Source: Selaginella tamariscina
Taxonomy: Eukaryota; Streptophyta; Lycopodiopsida; Selaginellales; Selaginellaceae
Length of the DNA stretch: 64,000 nucleotides
Direction of reading: 5' to 3'
Assembly (NCBI GenBank): GCA_003024785.1
Contig: PUQB01000020.1
Span: 748,314 to 812,313, forward strand
The notes beneath the pieces are model-generated. The model saw nothing but the letters and a program-made list of their open reading frames with translations. It had not been told where the DNA came from and did not search any database. Position numbers and translations under genes: made by a program. Each line of letters opens with the position of its first letter. Position 1 is the stretch's first letter. Below, piece by piece: positions 23,030 to 35,511 of the stretch.

Positions 23030-23972
23030 ATGCAAAGCTAGCACTTAACTATACAAGAATTATCTTCCAACATGACATGTATAGGTTTAGACTTTTCAAC
23101 AACAATACTTGATGCAATTGGGGTCTAGAATTCATAGAAAACTCTCCCCGATTTGATGTTTTTAATTAGGTGTCTTGGTGAGTCTTGAGTGTCAAAAAGG
23201 GTTAGAAACACACCTTAGGATTGATTTAATCCTAGGGTTGCTCTAACTCGACGCCCTAAAACCCCTCCCCCTTAGGTAGGGTTTACGAGTAAGAGTTAGG
23301 TTAGGGTAAACTGATTTGATTAACAAAAGGGTTGGCATAAAATGCCAACCCACTTATACATATAGGAAAAGAGGGGGAGGGGGGCTCTATCACTAAATAA
23401 GGTAAAGTATATGTAGTGAGAGTTTCTGGATTTAAAAAGAGCTCATTATACTCTTACTAATGCAAACTTAGCTTGTGTCATCAGCGCATGCTCGTGTCAA
23501 ATGTGAAAATGCTTGCAGTTGAGCTAGACCAGTTTAGGCCCAAAGGCACAACCCTTTTTATGTTGCCACCTTTAAGTTAACCTACCTTTAACATTGACGA
23601 GATTATGCCCTTGTGATTGGGTACGTTGCATCTAAGGAGTTAACTAACTCCTCTTGTCCGAATACCCACTCACAAGTCTATAAGGCATTGCCCGAGTTTA
23701 CGTTCCATAAGAATAATGGTTGAGGCCTTGCTCTGGCTGCCTCATCTATGACAAGTTAGGAACAATACTTACAGCTCAACTAGCCCACACATTCTGACTC
23801 ATGAGGTGAGCCTTGTTAATGGACTTGGCCAACTGGGAACGTAAGTTCCTAAGAGATGGGTTCCTAACATGGGTTACTTTACTAGATTTTGTGGGGTTTC
23901 AAGAGAGAGTTAAACTTTCTAGGGTTGGCATCTGGTGAGATACATTTGTGGCACCAGGTAAAAACTCTAACA
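23030..23972 (+). repeat. G3 5' LTR (copy E of the long-LTR family)
   Basis: Shares scattered blocks with the solo LTRs at 25.4 and 56.6 kb: GCTAGCACTT, AGAAAACTCT, GGTTAGAAACA, AATAAGGTAAAGTA, GTTAACTAACTCCTCTTGTCCG and the end GGTAAAAACTCTRACA. It is shorter than they are, so internal deletions are likely. The left boundary is approximate. Confidence 0.65.
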
Positions 23973-23974
23973 TT

Positions 23975-23985
23975 TGGTATCAGAG
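23975..23985 (+). other. G3 primer-binding site (initiator-Met tRNA)
   Basis: TGGTATCAGAG two bases after the LTR end. Confidence 0.75.
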
Positions 23986-25442
23986 AAAGTTCTCTTGGTC
24001 AATAGGACTACTTAAAGTCATAAGGTGTTTCAATATTTTGATAACTCTAAATTTTTAAATTACTCGCTCCGACTTTGACTCGGACTCGAACTCTGACTCC
24101 GACTAAGATTCTGACTTCATCCTCTGTCTCCGTCTTCGACTTTGATCACAACTCTAGCTTGACAACGTCTTGCATTTCCAATAACATCAACTCTGACTTT
24201 GAATTTGACTCCAACGACATCTCTAATCCATATCTCAACCATTTCATTGGCAAAATCTATCTGTGTTGGCCATACTCAACTTGACACAGTTTTTTCTATG
24301 ATGGTGACTTCGTCTTCAATATTTGTTCCTAGTTCCTTGCCATTGCATACCACGAGTTTGTGGATGTATTCAACAAGGTTCAAGCTAGTCGTCTTTCTGA
24401 ACATCATCCGTATGACTGTCCGATTGATACTATTAAAGGTAAAACACCTTCGTTTGGTTTGATCTATGGTCTGTTGTCATTCAAGCTTGAAGCTTTGTGG
24501 GAATACATTAACGATAACCTCACTATCGATTTATTCATCATCCAAATTTCCAATTGGTGCGCTTATCTTCTTTTTTAAAAAAGGATGGCTCTTTCTAATT
24601 GGTGGTCGACTATCACAAGTTGAATAAGAACATCATTTGTAACCAGTATCCTCTACCTCTTATCTCTGGTATTCTTAAGTGGCTTCATGGGGCTCATTAC
24701 TTTACAAAGATCGACCTTTGAGGTGCTTATAATTTGTTCCATATTTGGCCTTGTGACAAATGGAAGACTACATTTCGTACACGCTATGGACATTTTAAGT
24801 ACAAAGTGTTGCCTTTCGGGTTAATCAATGCCCCTGTAGTTTTCCAACATATGATCAACGACATTTTTTGCGACTTTCTTGACTAGTTTGTGATATTTAC
24901 TTAGACGACATCCTTATTTTTTTGAAGACGAAGGAAGAACATTAGCAACACGTCTATCAAGTTTTGGAAATATTTCGGTAGCATGGCCTCTATGCCAAGT
25001 TGGAGAAGTGTCAGTTTCATTAGGAACAAGTTTAATTTCTAAGATACATAGTGTCACACACTAAATCTCCATGGACCCGGCACACAATTCTTGAGTGGGA
25101 AATGTCAAAGTCAACTCGAGGCATCTAGTTTTCCTCGGCTTTACCAATTTCTACCAGCGGTTCATCAAGGACTTTTTCCAAAATTGTGCTTTCATTGAAT
25201 CAACTCAATAAGAAGGAGGTTCTATTCAAGTGGTGTATGGAGGCTAAAAACTTGTTCATTACATTCAAGTTTGCTTTTACATTAGCTTAGATCTTACTTC
25301 ACCCTAACTCAGCCAAACCCTTTGTGATGGAGACATGTGCATCTGACTTACTTTGGGTGGTATTCTTTATTAGTATGGCTTTGACAATGATATACATCCC
25401 ATAGTATTCCACTTGTGCAATTTCACAGCTATAGAGATCAAC

Positions 25443-27288
25443 TGTCATAGTTTTTATTATGACTCGACCCTTTACTTTGGACGTTGACTGTTGTTACCTA
25501 CCGAGTCCGTTAACAGACCCTAAAGGGTGTAAAAAACAGGCCCACTTAGTGCACTTGGGTATCTAGTGATGGTCCGGCAGGGTGTCACTAGGTATTTGCA
25601 AGAAAACTCTAGGCGAAGCTAGCACTTACCTTCTAGAAAGCCCCTCTCGGCAATTTGTGTCCCATTTGGATTTTTGGTTGGCTCTGGTGAATTCGGCGTG
25701 TCAGATATGGTTAGAAACCCCCTAGGATTGACTCAACCCCATGCCCTAAACCCCTTGGGGTAGGGTTTAGGGGTTGATGGGGTCGATTGGGTAAACTCAC
25801 CGTCTCTTTTGCATTGGGGATAGATTTTCGTGCTAGCCCACTTATTAGAATGGCATTTTAAGGGGGGTGGCTCCATCACAGAAATAAGGTAAAGTAGGTG
25901 TGGGGCAAGCAGGCCAAAGACTGAGAGGTCTCTGGTTCCTTCCTCCCCGCCGGCATGGGTTCGTCTCATGTTGTCAAGGCATACTCGCTAGCCGCCATGT
26001 CCCACTCGCCCGCGGGATATGTCACACTTTAGGGGTAGCCTACCCTTATCATTAGCAAATCTGCACTACTATGCCCGAGTACGCCGCATCCAGGGAGTTA
26101 GCCAACTCCTTTCGTCCGGTAACCCGCTTGCACATCTGGATAATCGTTAAAACTCTGTTTCAGTCTCCTCGTCCAAGCCAAGCTAAGGGCAGCACTCAGC
26201 TTAGCTAGTCACACATATGTGAGCATTGTCATGCACTTAGCTAACTATGGAGATGAGCTCTCAGGCAGACAGGTTCTCAAAGGGGTATCCGAGTGTGGGC
26301 TCTAAGAGTTGGCATCTAGTGAGCCACGATGTGGCATTGGGTCTAACTTGTCTCTAAGGAGGCTATGAGATAGCCTGTCCTGTGAAACAGTGCCACAACC
26401 ACATGTGACACTAGGATGGGTTTCATACAAGTGCAACACTCAAGGCATGACCATGGGTCGTCTGTCTCAAGCCTAAGGCCGAGGGGTTGGTGAACTTGAC
26501 AAGCACATGTTTGTGTTTTAGGACTAGGGCCAAGCCTTGGGCACATGCCCAAGGGAGGTTTAGGTCTCTTTGCCAAGTGTGCTAGTGGCACACATGGTTA
26601 AGGGTGTTCGTTCTCAGGATGTGGGAGCATGTCTGAGGGTTGAACAACCTAAGCTCCTTAGCGAGGGTCTTCTTAGACATAGGCATGGTTCCCTCTGGGG
26701 AATTAGGGTTTTCCAACCTTAGCTTGCTTAGGGGATCACTCATGCCCGCTGACTGCGGACACTCGTGTGTTCTCTAGGTACTAACCTAGAGCCAGGGTAT
26801 GACTTGGCCACTCAGACCCTTAGGGGTTAGTTGTGGGTCAAGATATCCCTCGTCGTCTTTTAGGGGTTGTACTTAATTGAGGTGATTCCTCAAGATGTAG
26901 AGTGATGCTTTAACCCTATTGAGGGTATGTGTGGAACACACATTTCCTTGATGGGGGTTAGGGCATGAGCCTGTCTAGGTCTTCTAGGGCAGGACCCTAA
27001 GTTAACTAGGGTTATCCCTCAAGGGTTTTGGGGCAGACACTCTAGGGAGACTTAGGCTAAACCCTAAGTCAACTAGGTTATCCCTCAAGGGTTCTAGGGG
27101 CAGACATTCTAGGGAGACTTAGGCTAAACCCTAAGTCTCTTGTCCACTTAGGCATTAGAGTCTAACCCTAGGGGTCGTTGGGGTTGTTATGGAAGACTTA
27201 GCGCTACTCATATAGGGTTATGACACTGGATGGCCGCTTAGCAACCGCGTGTTGCCATGTGTTGGCCCTTTGGGTAAAAACTCTGACA
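25443..27288 (+). mobile_element. Solo LTR (copy A), nested in G3
   Basis: Begins TGTCATAG and ends CTCTGACA, and is flanked by a perfect 5-bp target duplication TCAAC (25438-25442 and 27289-27293). The interrupted RNase H reading of G3 resumes after it. There are no internal coding domains and no repeat between its two ends, so it is a single LTR of about 1.85 kb left by LTR-LTR recombination. Inside it a 67-bp unit (CCTAAGTYAACTAG...) occurs twice in tandem at 26995-27130. Confidence 0.9.
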
Positions 27289-28230
27289 TCAACTATGAGA
27301 TTCATGATAAGGAACTTCTAGCTATCGTGAATTGCTTTCAAGAATGACAAAGATTTATTAAAAGTTCCCCATAGAAGGTAACTGTCTTCATTAATCATTA
27401 AAGCTTAGTTAACTTCTCTCAGGATCATGTTCTGAATCGACGTCAAGTTTGTTGGACCCATCAAATCCTCTTTTGGTTTGACTTTGAGATCAAGTATTGA
27501 CCTGGCACTCAACAAGTTCAATCCAATGCACTTTCTCGACAAGTGTATTTGACACCGCATACTAGTGATGTTGAGTTTTATCAACAGAAGCAAGTGGTAC
27601 TTGGTCCCGAACGCCTCCAAGCACTCACCATTCATGTTGCACCCTTCAACTCTGGCCTTCTTGACACTGGTCTCTAATTAGCTGGCTCGGGATATCTTGA
27701 GTCACCTAGTAGGTCACACTCCATCCGTCTCATGACCTAGCTATAATATGTTCTGATTCACCAACAATCTGCTTCTTCATAAAGATGTGATTTATGTTTT
27801 ATTAGGTGATGCTCAACTTTATGTGCTGCAATCTCATTACAACACTCTGTTTGCTAGTCATTTTGACATTACAAAAATAGTGGAACTAATCAATCGTAAC
27901 TATTGATAGTCTCAACTACGTCAATTAGTGAAAGAGTTTATTTGTATGTGTGACATCTATGCGCTTTAAAATTCCTCATCATCGTTCGTATGGTCTCCTC
28001 CAATCGCTTCTAGCGCCAATAACGCCTTGGTCTTGAATCTCAATGGACTTTGTGATTGATTTAAAGAATTTGACATTATTCTCGTCATTGTGGACTATTT
28101 TACTTCTTTTTGCTCATCTTAGAAAATGTTAATTGTGTTTGCTTACCTTCTGCAATCTCTCTTGCTATGGCCTTGTTTCTAGCAAGAGGAACCCTCCCCA
28201 TCTCACTAATTTGAGCATCTCAACCCAACT

Positions 28231-30496
28231 TTGTGGCCCCTTAGCCCTATTACAATTGATCAGTGTTCTTTACACACAACACACTACATGCAGCCACACG
28301 CATTCAAAGACATATTACACTTATGCATATATGCATGTGTTTAACATAATTAATTAAGTTAAATTTAATTTAATCTAATTAAGTTTAATTAATATAAAAG
28401 GAGAGCATTTATGTACCAGCATAAATCCTATAGAGACGAAAGTGTACCGATTCAATCCTTGTGTGATTTTTTTTGAATTGGAATTTTTTAATTTGTACCA
28501 ACAAGTCACAATAGCACCTAGGACTTTGTTATACATGCATATTTCACATTAATATAGATGCATGAGTGTACATAACAGCAATCCAGATGAAAAACATAAA
28601 CTTACTATATTAAAATTTCCTTTCTTTACATATTGACTATTCATTACTGCAGTTTTACTATTATGATGATAAAGTACGTGTGTATAGATGCAATATGTGT
28701 CATATACCATGTACATTATATATTCTAATCATACCACATGATTATGTGTGTACATGAATAAGGACCTCTCTTTGATATAGATGAATTGCCATGTTGGACC
28801 CATAACTTTGAAACATGAATATACTGAAACATATTTGGAAATTCTAGATAAAGTCATAGTTTTCTAAATAACTTTATTTATTTTCATATTCAACAACATG
28901 TGTACATGTGTACATGCAAATAAGTGTAAATGTAAGCTAGACAAAAATTACATGGTGTGAAAGGTGCCGATGTTTTGCATAAACATTATTATTTGTTTTA
29001 AAAGGTTTTCAAAATTGAGTTTTAAGTTGCTCTCTCCGGGTTTAAGATAATTTTAAAATGTTTTTAAGAAATTATAACTTACAAATATACCTTGTTGGTT
29101 TATAAATAAAATAGAGAGATTAAAAAAAAGCAACAACATAAATGATAAGAGAATAAAACAAACCCAGATATATTACAAAACAAATTTAAGTTAAAAGCAT
29201 TACAAGTGAATTCATCATGGCATTAAAACAAGAGTGATTTCATCACAATATTAATTTTAAAATGTAAATTTATAAATATTAACATTTTTGATTTTAATGT
29301 TTAAATTAGCAATATAATTTATATTTAAACATGACCCTTGTTGATTTTAAAATTAAAATTAAATTATTAAAATTTAAAATTTATAAATTTTAATTTTAAA
29401 ATTAGTGATTTGATATTGATATAATATAATGTATTTAACATAATATTTAAATTAAATTATGTAAACATATAATTTAAAAATAAAGTAATAAAATAAAAGA
29501 TTTTACTGTTTCTATTTAAAATATATAGTTTTTGAGAGAGACTGTGATATAAATATATAGAAAGTCTTTCAAATTGAGTTTTCAGTGAAATTAATATTTT
29601 TTTTATAGGGTTTAAATATAAATATTTACATGCTCTTAAAGAATCTTTATGTTCTATAGCTTAAATATGCCTTATTGTTTATAAATAAAAATTATATAAT
29701 ATCATTATTATAAAGAGATTAAAAAATATAAATCGATCAAATATTTATATGACATAAATAAATTAAGTTAAAAGTAATATTAATAAATTTATCATGACAT
29801 TTCAACACAATGAGTTCATTATTTGAAATTTTTAGAAAAGAAGCAAATGTAGAACATCTTTCTAAAGTTCCTCACCCTTATTCATAAAATTTAATATTTT
29901 AATCACCTGTAGGATATTTATATTTGAATATAAAATCCCATTATTAATTTAAAATTAAAATTTAAAAATTTAAGTTTATAATTTATAATTAACTTAAAAA
30001 ATAATAATGTGATTTTAATTAAATGTAATATATAGAATCTAATATATTTAATATAACATCTTAATTTAAACTAAGTAACATAAAGCTTAAAATAAAAAGA
30101 TACTCTCTTTTTAAATTTGAAATTCATATATTAAAAAACCGTATAATTAATATATACTGGTACGTTTACTCCCGTGTGGCAAATCTGAAAGGTTCAGAGG
30201 TTAATCAATCTATAATACCATTTTTCTAAAATTAATATGTATTAAGTGAGTAGTTATTAAGTCAATTTAAGAGGTCAACTTTATAAAATGTAGTTATAAG
30301 ACTATGTAATGGAGTAGTTACTAAATCAAATTGAGAAATCCCATGTCAACAAGTAGACTTATAATAATTTAGATTAATAAATTAAGACTATGTAAGTGAG
30401 TTATTAAATCAAATTGAGAGGTTACATGTCAACTTCAATAGATTTATGACATGAATATAGATTATAATTAGATTAACTTAAAAATATGTAAATGAG
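28231..30496. other. AT-rich non-coding DNA
   Basis: No gene or transposon domain recognised. Long A/T-only stretches lie between 29.0 and 30.1 kb. Confidence 0.5.
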
Positions 30497-30499
30497 TCA

Positions 30500-30946
30500 G
30501 GGCTGGGTCGCACTGACCCTTAAAACCCTTAACTTATGTATTTTAAGGGTTTTGCAGGGTCGCACTGACCTTAAAACCCTTAGTGCACCCTTAAGAATAC
30601 ATAAAATTAAGGGTACTTAAGGGTTTTTGTGTCACACCTACCACTAAAATTTTGTTCACTTATGACATCACTACATAAAAAATGCACTTTTTCCACATAA
30701 CTTAAAGGGTATGAAAATAGGTTCTTTAAGCACCCTTAAGAAAAAACATCATTTATTGCTGGTGGGACAGTATCACTGTTAAGATGAATATTTTATATGT
30801 TTTAAGTGTTTTGATGCGACACTGAAAACCCTTAAAAATTTAATTATCATTACATTTTAAGGGTGAATACGATAGTAATACTACATAAAAATTTATGTAA
30901 TAACCCTTAACGCTTCAGGGTTTTAAGGGTCAGTGCGACTCAGCCC
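30500..30946. mobile_element. MITE-like element with 31-bp terminal inverted repeats
   Basis: The left end GGGCTGGGTCGCACTGACCC and the right end (complement GGGCTGAGTCGCACTGACCC) match over about 31 bp with one mismatch. Both sides are flanked by TCA (30497-30499 and 30947-30949), a 3-bp target duplication. A third, shorter copy of the terminal motif lies at about 30552-30580. Length is 447 bp with no coding sequence. The 3-bp duplication fits PIF/Harbinger or CACTA-type non-autonomous elements; the superfamily is not certain. It sits 165 bp upstream of UGT copy 1. Confidence 0.75.
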
Positions 30947-31111
30947 TCAATATATTAAATGGAGAGGTCACATGTCAACTTCGGGCCAGATAACAACATT
31001 ATTATAATGTGATTCTTTGAATAGAACACGTATCGATCGTTTAAGCATACCGTACTATTTCTCACATCTTCCTTCTGTGCAAGTTTATTAGACATAGTAG
31101 ATATCATAACA

Positions 31112-32408
31112 ATGGCTCACATCTTAGTGGTTTCTGTGCCAATCCAAGGACACATCAATCCCATGCTCCGTCTCTCTTTGGAGCTTGCCTCAATGGAGCA
31201 CAAGGTAACCTTCGTTACAACAACAGGAACTCGGTCACAAATAGAGGATATGCTCAACACGAACGACAACCATAACTTGAAATCGAAGCAATCCCAGATG
31301 GAGAATCCAAAAGCTACACATTCCAGGAAAGTATTCAACTCATGAAAGATAAGTCTGAACACATCCTTCAAATTATCAAAAGCAGTAATCCACCCATTTC
31401 AGTAGTTGTACTGGACTTCATCTTATTTGGATCTGGATTTGAGCCTTTCTTTGACTTGGTGAACAAGAATAAGATCCCTACTGCAGCATTCTTCATTGCT
31501 TCAGCCGTAATGATTCATATTTGCCTGAACATTCACAAACTATTCGAGAAAGGCTACCTTCCCGACAAGAATGATATCCACATTGACTCTTCCATTATTC
31601 CAGGTATCCCAGTTAAGCTTCACCTCTGCAAAGACATTCCAGCTGATCCACTCGATGCTACCTATAAATCGATGCTCAGTCTCCGTCCGGCACTCCTGAA
31701 CTCAAGCTGCATTCTGATAAACACATTTGATGCCCTCGAACGCCAGAGTCTCCAAGTTCTTGAGGAAGATGGCTTCAAGGTCGTCCCTCTAGGTCCTCTT
31801 GGGAGTCCACATGAAACTGACACAGGTAACTCCTGTGTATTCGAATGGCTCTCAAAACAGGAACGGCAATCTGTAATCTTCATCTCATTTGGAACAATGC
31901 ATCAAGCAACCACGGAGGAGATGGGCGAAATTTCAAAAGCACTTGGTAAATTACAAAAGCCCTTTCTATGGGTTCTCAAACATGTTTCACCTACATTTTT
32001 GGAAGATTTACATAGTAAAACCAAGGGGAAGGGCATGGTTGTGGATTGGGTACCACAGAAACAGGTGTTATACCATGCAAGTATAGATGTATTTCTAACC
32101 CATTGTGGGTGGAACTCAGTTATTGAATCCATTGAAGCTGGAGTTCCGATGGTTGGATGGTCTGGGGTTGGTGACCAGATTATCAACTCTAAGTATATAA
32201 TGGATGTTTGGGGACTAGGTAAAGGGTTGAGACAAAAGAAAAGGATGGTAATAACAGGTTTGTTGGTTCAAATGAGATCACTACGGCCATTGAGTATGTC
32301 ACGGGGAATGAACAGATCCGAAAGAAGGCCCTGGAGACGAAGAAAGCTTCTAAGAGTGTTTCAAAACAAGAGAGGTTTAAGAGCTTCTTGAGTGTAGTTG
32401 AGAAATAA
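31112..32408 (+). CDS. UDP-glycosyltransferase copy 1 (plant family 1), two frameshifts
   Basis: Transfers a sugar from a UDP-sugar to a small acceptor; the acceptor is unknown. Intronless. The start MAHILVVSVPIQGHINPML carries the conserved His of the QGH motif. The PSPG sugar-donor box runs from WVPQKQVLYHASI to ...GDQ (about 32048-32180) and includes LTHCGWNS. One frame change lies near 31275-31285, before IPDGES. A second lies near 32220-32240, after VWGLG; beyond it the correct frame continues to TAA at 32406-32408. About 432 codons, slightly shorter than typical. The final part of the PSPG box reads WSGVGDQ, where copy 2 has WPQLADQ. It is closely related to 59764-61059, in opposite orientation. 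Both have frameshifts, at different places. Confidence 0.85.
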
Positions 32409-32514
32409 TTTTTCCACTGAAAAATAATAAAGTTTACAACTCTTCCAAGTCATGTCACATTGACATTACAATCTTTATGTTGACTGTAAACATTTAGAGA
32501 AACGTTCACATCAA

Positions 32515-32905
32515 ATCAGGAAAATTTCAGATATTGAATATAAAGACAAAAGAGTCAGGCAAAATTTCAGCTAATAAATATAAAGAGAAAAGAGTCAGCA
32601 AAATTTCAGCTAATAAATATAAAGAGAAAAGAGTCAGGCAAAATTTCAGCTAATAAATATAAAAAAAGAGTCAGGTCAAATTTCAGTTAATAAATATAAA
32701 GAGAAAAGAGTCAGGCAAATAAGTTATATTTCAGCTATTGAATATTAATAAAAAAGTCACATCAAATAATTAATTTTTAGCTATTGAATATAACAAGAAA
32801 GTCACATCAAATAAATCTAATTTCAGCTATTAAATATAAAGAGAAAAGTCACATCAAATAATTAAATTTTAACTATTAAATATAAAGAGAAAAGAGTCAG
32901 GAAAA
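32515..32905. repeat. Minisatellite, unit about 38-41 bp
   Basis: About nine units, each containing TTTCAGCTAATAAATATAAA, then AGAGAAAAGAGTCAGG. Units decay toward the right, where AGTCACATCAAATAA replaces part of the motif. It lies immediately 3' of UGT copy 1. Confidence 0.85.
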
Positions 32906-32934
32906 TGTCAGCCAAAGAAAAAAATAAACACTAA

Positions 32935-33955
32935 ATGTTCCAGTATCTACCCAATAATAACATGAAATTTAAAGCGGTACGTTTGTATGTGGTGCTCATA
33001 TTAAACATTGCACATACAAGATATATATATTATGTGTGTATCTATCCATGTGTTATCCAAAACACCTCATCGATCATCTTCTTAGATACTAAAATCATAT
33101 GGCATTATCAAGACCACTGGATTAAACACCACATGACACTGTGGTGGCCACTAAATCAGATATGAATCATACATGACATGTCATGGATGCATGACATACA
33201 CAACATAACATGAATATTTAATGATAATCTCAGTAGGTTAAGAATAATTTAAATTAAAAACTCAACTTAAATGTTAATTTAAAAACTTGGCTAAGAGTCA
33301 AACTTAAGAATAAACTCACCATATTAAGAAAACGATAGGGTTAAGTGTAATTAATAATTAAATTCATTCATGACTAAACTTAAGAAGTTAAGATATGCCA
33401 CACATGCCATTGTGTGACAATGTAAATTACCTTGCATATGTCATCATCCACATAAGCAAAATTCTAAGAATATTTGTAGTGGTAAACAGCATTGTGGTTT
33501 TTAGGGCTTGTGCATGTTGCAAAAGGCAAATATAGAGAGGGCTAAGGATCCTGATGTGGTGGTTGTTGTGGCAGTTGTGCAACAAGTCATGAAGTATAAG
33601 AGGCGAAATAGAAGAGCTCTGAGTTGTGGAGTATTGCACAAGAGAATGCAATTCTCATCTACTAGCATTGGGAGAATACATATGCAAGGAAAAATGAAGC
33701 ATAAGCTTCTATGCCAACTCTCAAATCTCATGCCAACAAGTTCACAACCCTCTCAAGCTCTCTAGGCCATTGCCAAGCCCAAGTCACCAATTCCTACCCT
33801 CCAAAAATCTTGTTCACACACTTTTACTATGTACACAATTTTGCCCCAAAAACTTGCCATGTCAGTGGCCCATTAGCTACACTAGTTTTGATAACTCACT
33901 CGGAAGTTTTCACCATCAGCATCATTTGGAGGTCCAAATTATAATATCAATTTAG
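32935..33955. other. Intergenic region, no gene recognised
   Basis: A short open frame exists at 33508-33765, but it has no recognisable domain, splice context or codon signature. Nothing else was found. Confidence 0.4.
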
Positions 33956-33959
33956 GATC

Positions 33960-34640
33960 TGGTAATGTGGTAGACCTAAATGATAGTGACGGCGACATTG
34001 AAGTCCGCATGTGCGAGTTTCAATTTAGAAATGGACTAAGGCGTTAAATCGGACTTTCCACAAGGTTATATAGTCTTAATGTTGTATTAAAGAGGTCAGA
34101 TCTGTCACTAACATGATAAACTAGATTGTTTTTACGATATTGATTGGTAGATATCTATGCCTCCAAAAGATGTTGATGAAGTGTAGCTTGGACATACTGG
34201 AGATGGTCAAGTCAATCTTCGGCAAACGGATTTATCAAACTCCTATGTGTATCAAAATCCATCATGGATGTTGACATGTCAAGGCATAAAAAGGCGACAT
34301 ACCAGTTGATGCATGCTTGGAGTTGTTGTAGAAGAACTCAACTAAAGGCAATAGTTGTAGCCAATCATCCTGTTAGTAGTTGATGAGCATCGTAAATACT
34401 GTTCAAGAGTTTGAATAGTGCATTTCAACTGACCTTTAGATTATGAATGATAACCCAAAGATAATGACCTCTTGATCTTGAGTAGTTAGAGAAGTCGTTG
34501 CCAAAACTTGGCGATAAACTATGGACCATAATCATTGACAATGTTGTCGGGGAGTTTGTGTAGTTGAAAAACATCTTTCATAATTAAGTCACTTGTCTCT
34601 TCACTAGAGATAGTCTTTATACACAATAGGATGTGAGACA
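33960..34640 (-). pseudogene. Gypsy integrase fragment (G4)
   Basis: On the minus strand the sequence reads as a worn gypsy integrase: VFQLHKLPDNIVNDYGP, then FWQRLL, GQLKCTIQTLEQYLRC and a YNNS-like stretch, with several stops. The phrase resembles the integrase of the intact-looking G2. No LTRs are associated with it. Confidence 0.65.
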
Positions 34641-34649
34641 TCATAGAGG

Positions 34650-35511
34650 AGGTAAGGAATCTTCAAGATGAAGAGGAGAAGAGCAAACACAGTAGGAAAT
34701 ATTCATCTGAATGGAAAAAAAAATAAAAATAGTGTTGGCTAGAATTTGATGAAGAAAGAGTTAAATTTGATTTTGTTTTGACTTACAGAATCTAACCTAA
34801 AAACACATGAATTGCAACTACATTTTTTTGCTCATTATGCATATCTAACAAGCATTGTAGAAGTCCTTTTGCCACATTAGGCTCAACAAATATGAAAACT
34901 TCTAATTTCATGCCCATGACAAATCTAAAGAGCATTTATATTTTATATGCAAAGCTGAAGTCAAAGATGGTGCTCAAGCCATGTAGAGAAAGAAATTGTG
35001 AGTTTATTCAAGACTGCTTAATGTATTGCATAAGGAGTTCTTCCTCTACAAAAATATCCAGCACTAATGGAACTTCAAAGATTAAATAGATTGGAATTTC
35101 CTAAAATGTATTTGGATGAAACGACTTGTTCAAGATTCATCTCATTCATTAATAAGGTAGTTCAAGTAGAAATATTTAATTTTCAATGCATGTGCTCTTA
35201 GATCAAATCCTAGTAAAAATCAGATCAAGACCGCACAGACATCAAGTAAGCTTTTAATGTTTTTGTTTTAGATTATAGCAAATTTATTCTTACAACACAA
35301 CAAAACACTTTATGTTCTACATTATTTATATTTCTAAAGAGTTGAGACATCTTATTTAGGGATAGCCCTAGCTTTGTCTATAGGAATGGGGTCTTGACGT
35401 GCATAGATTAATGGGATTTGGCTTAGATGGTTGCAGCGTCATGGCTAGATCAAGGACATGGGTCTCAAGGAGGTTAATCCTTATATTACTTTAGTGCATT
35501 GCCTAGCTCAT
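34650..35511. other. Non-coding region
   Basis: No supported gene. Confidence 0.4.

Larger units (their letters stand above)
23030..28230 (+). mobile_element. Degraded Ty3/gypsy element G3, parent of the long-LTR family
   Basis: A 5' LTR (about 23030-23972) ends AAAACTCTAACA and is followed by TGGTATCAGAG (23975-23985), a perfect initiator-Met tRNA primer site. The gag and protease regions are missing or unrecognisable. From about 24330 come gypsy-type fragments: YDCPIDTIKG, PLPLISG, YFTKIDL and [16 protein letters not shown], with stops between them. RNase H is interrupted at 25442 by a solo LTR and resumes at 27289 with DKELLAIVNCFQ. Integrase remnants run to about 28230. No 3' LTR is seen. 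The LTR resembles the solo LTRs elsewhere in the window, which ties that family to this gypsy pol. Confidence 0.75.

Noticed and set aside
25443..27288. Possible complete non-autonomous element with its own LTRs
   Set aside because: No direct repeat between its two ends; TG...CA termini with a 5-bp duplication fit a solo LTR better.
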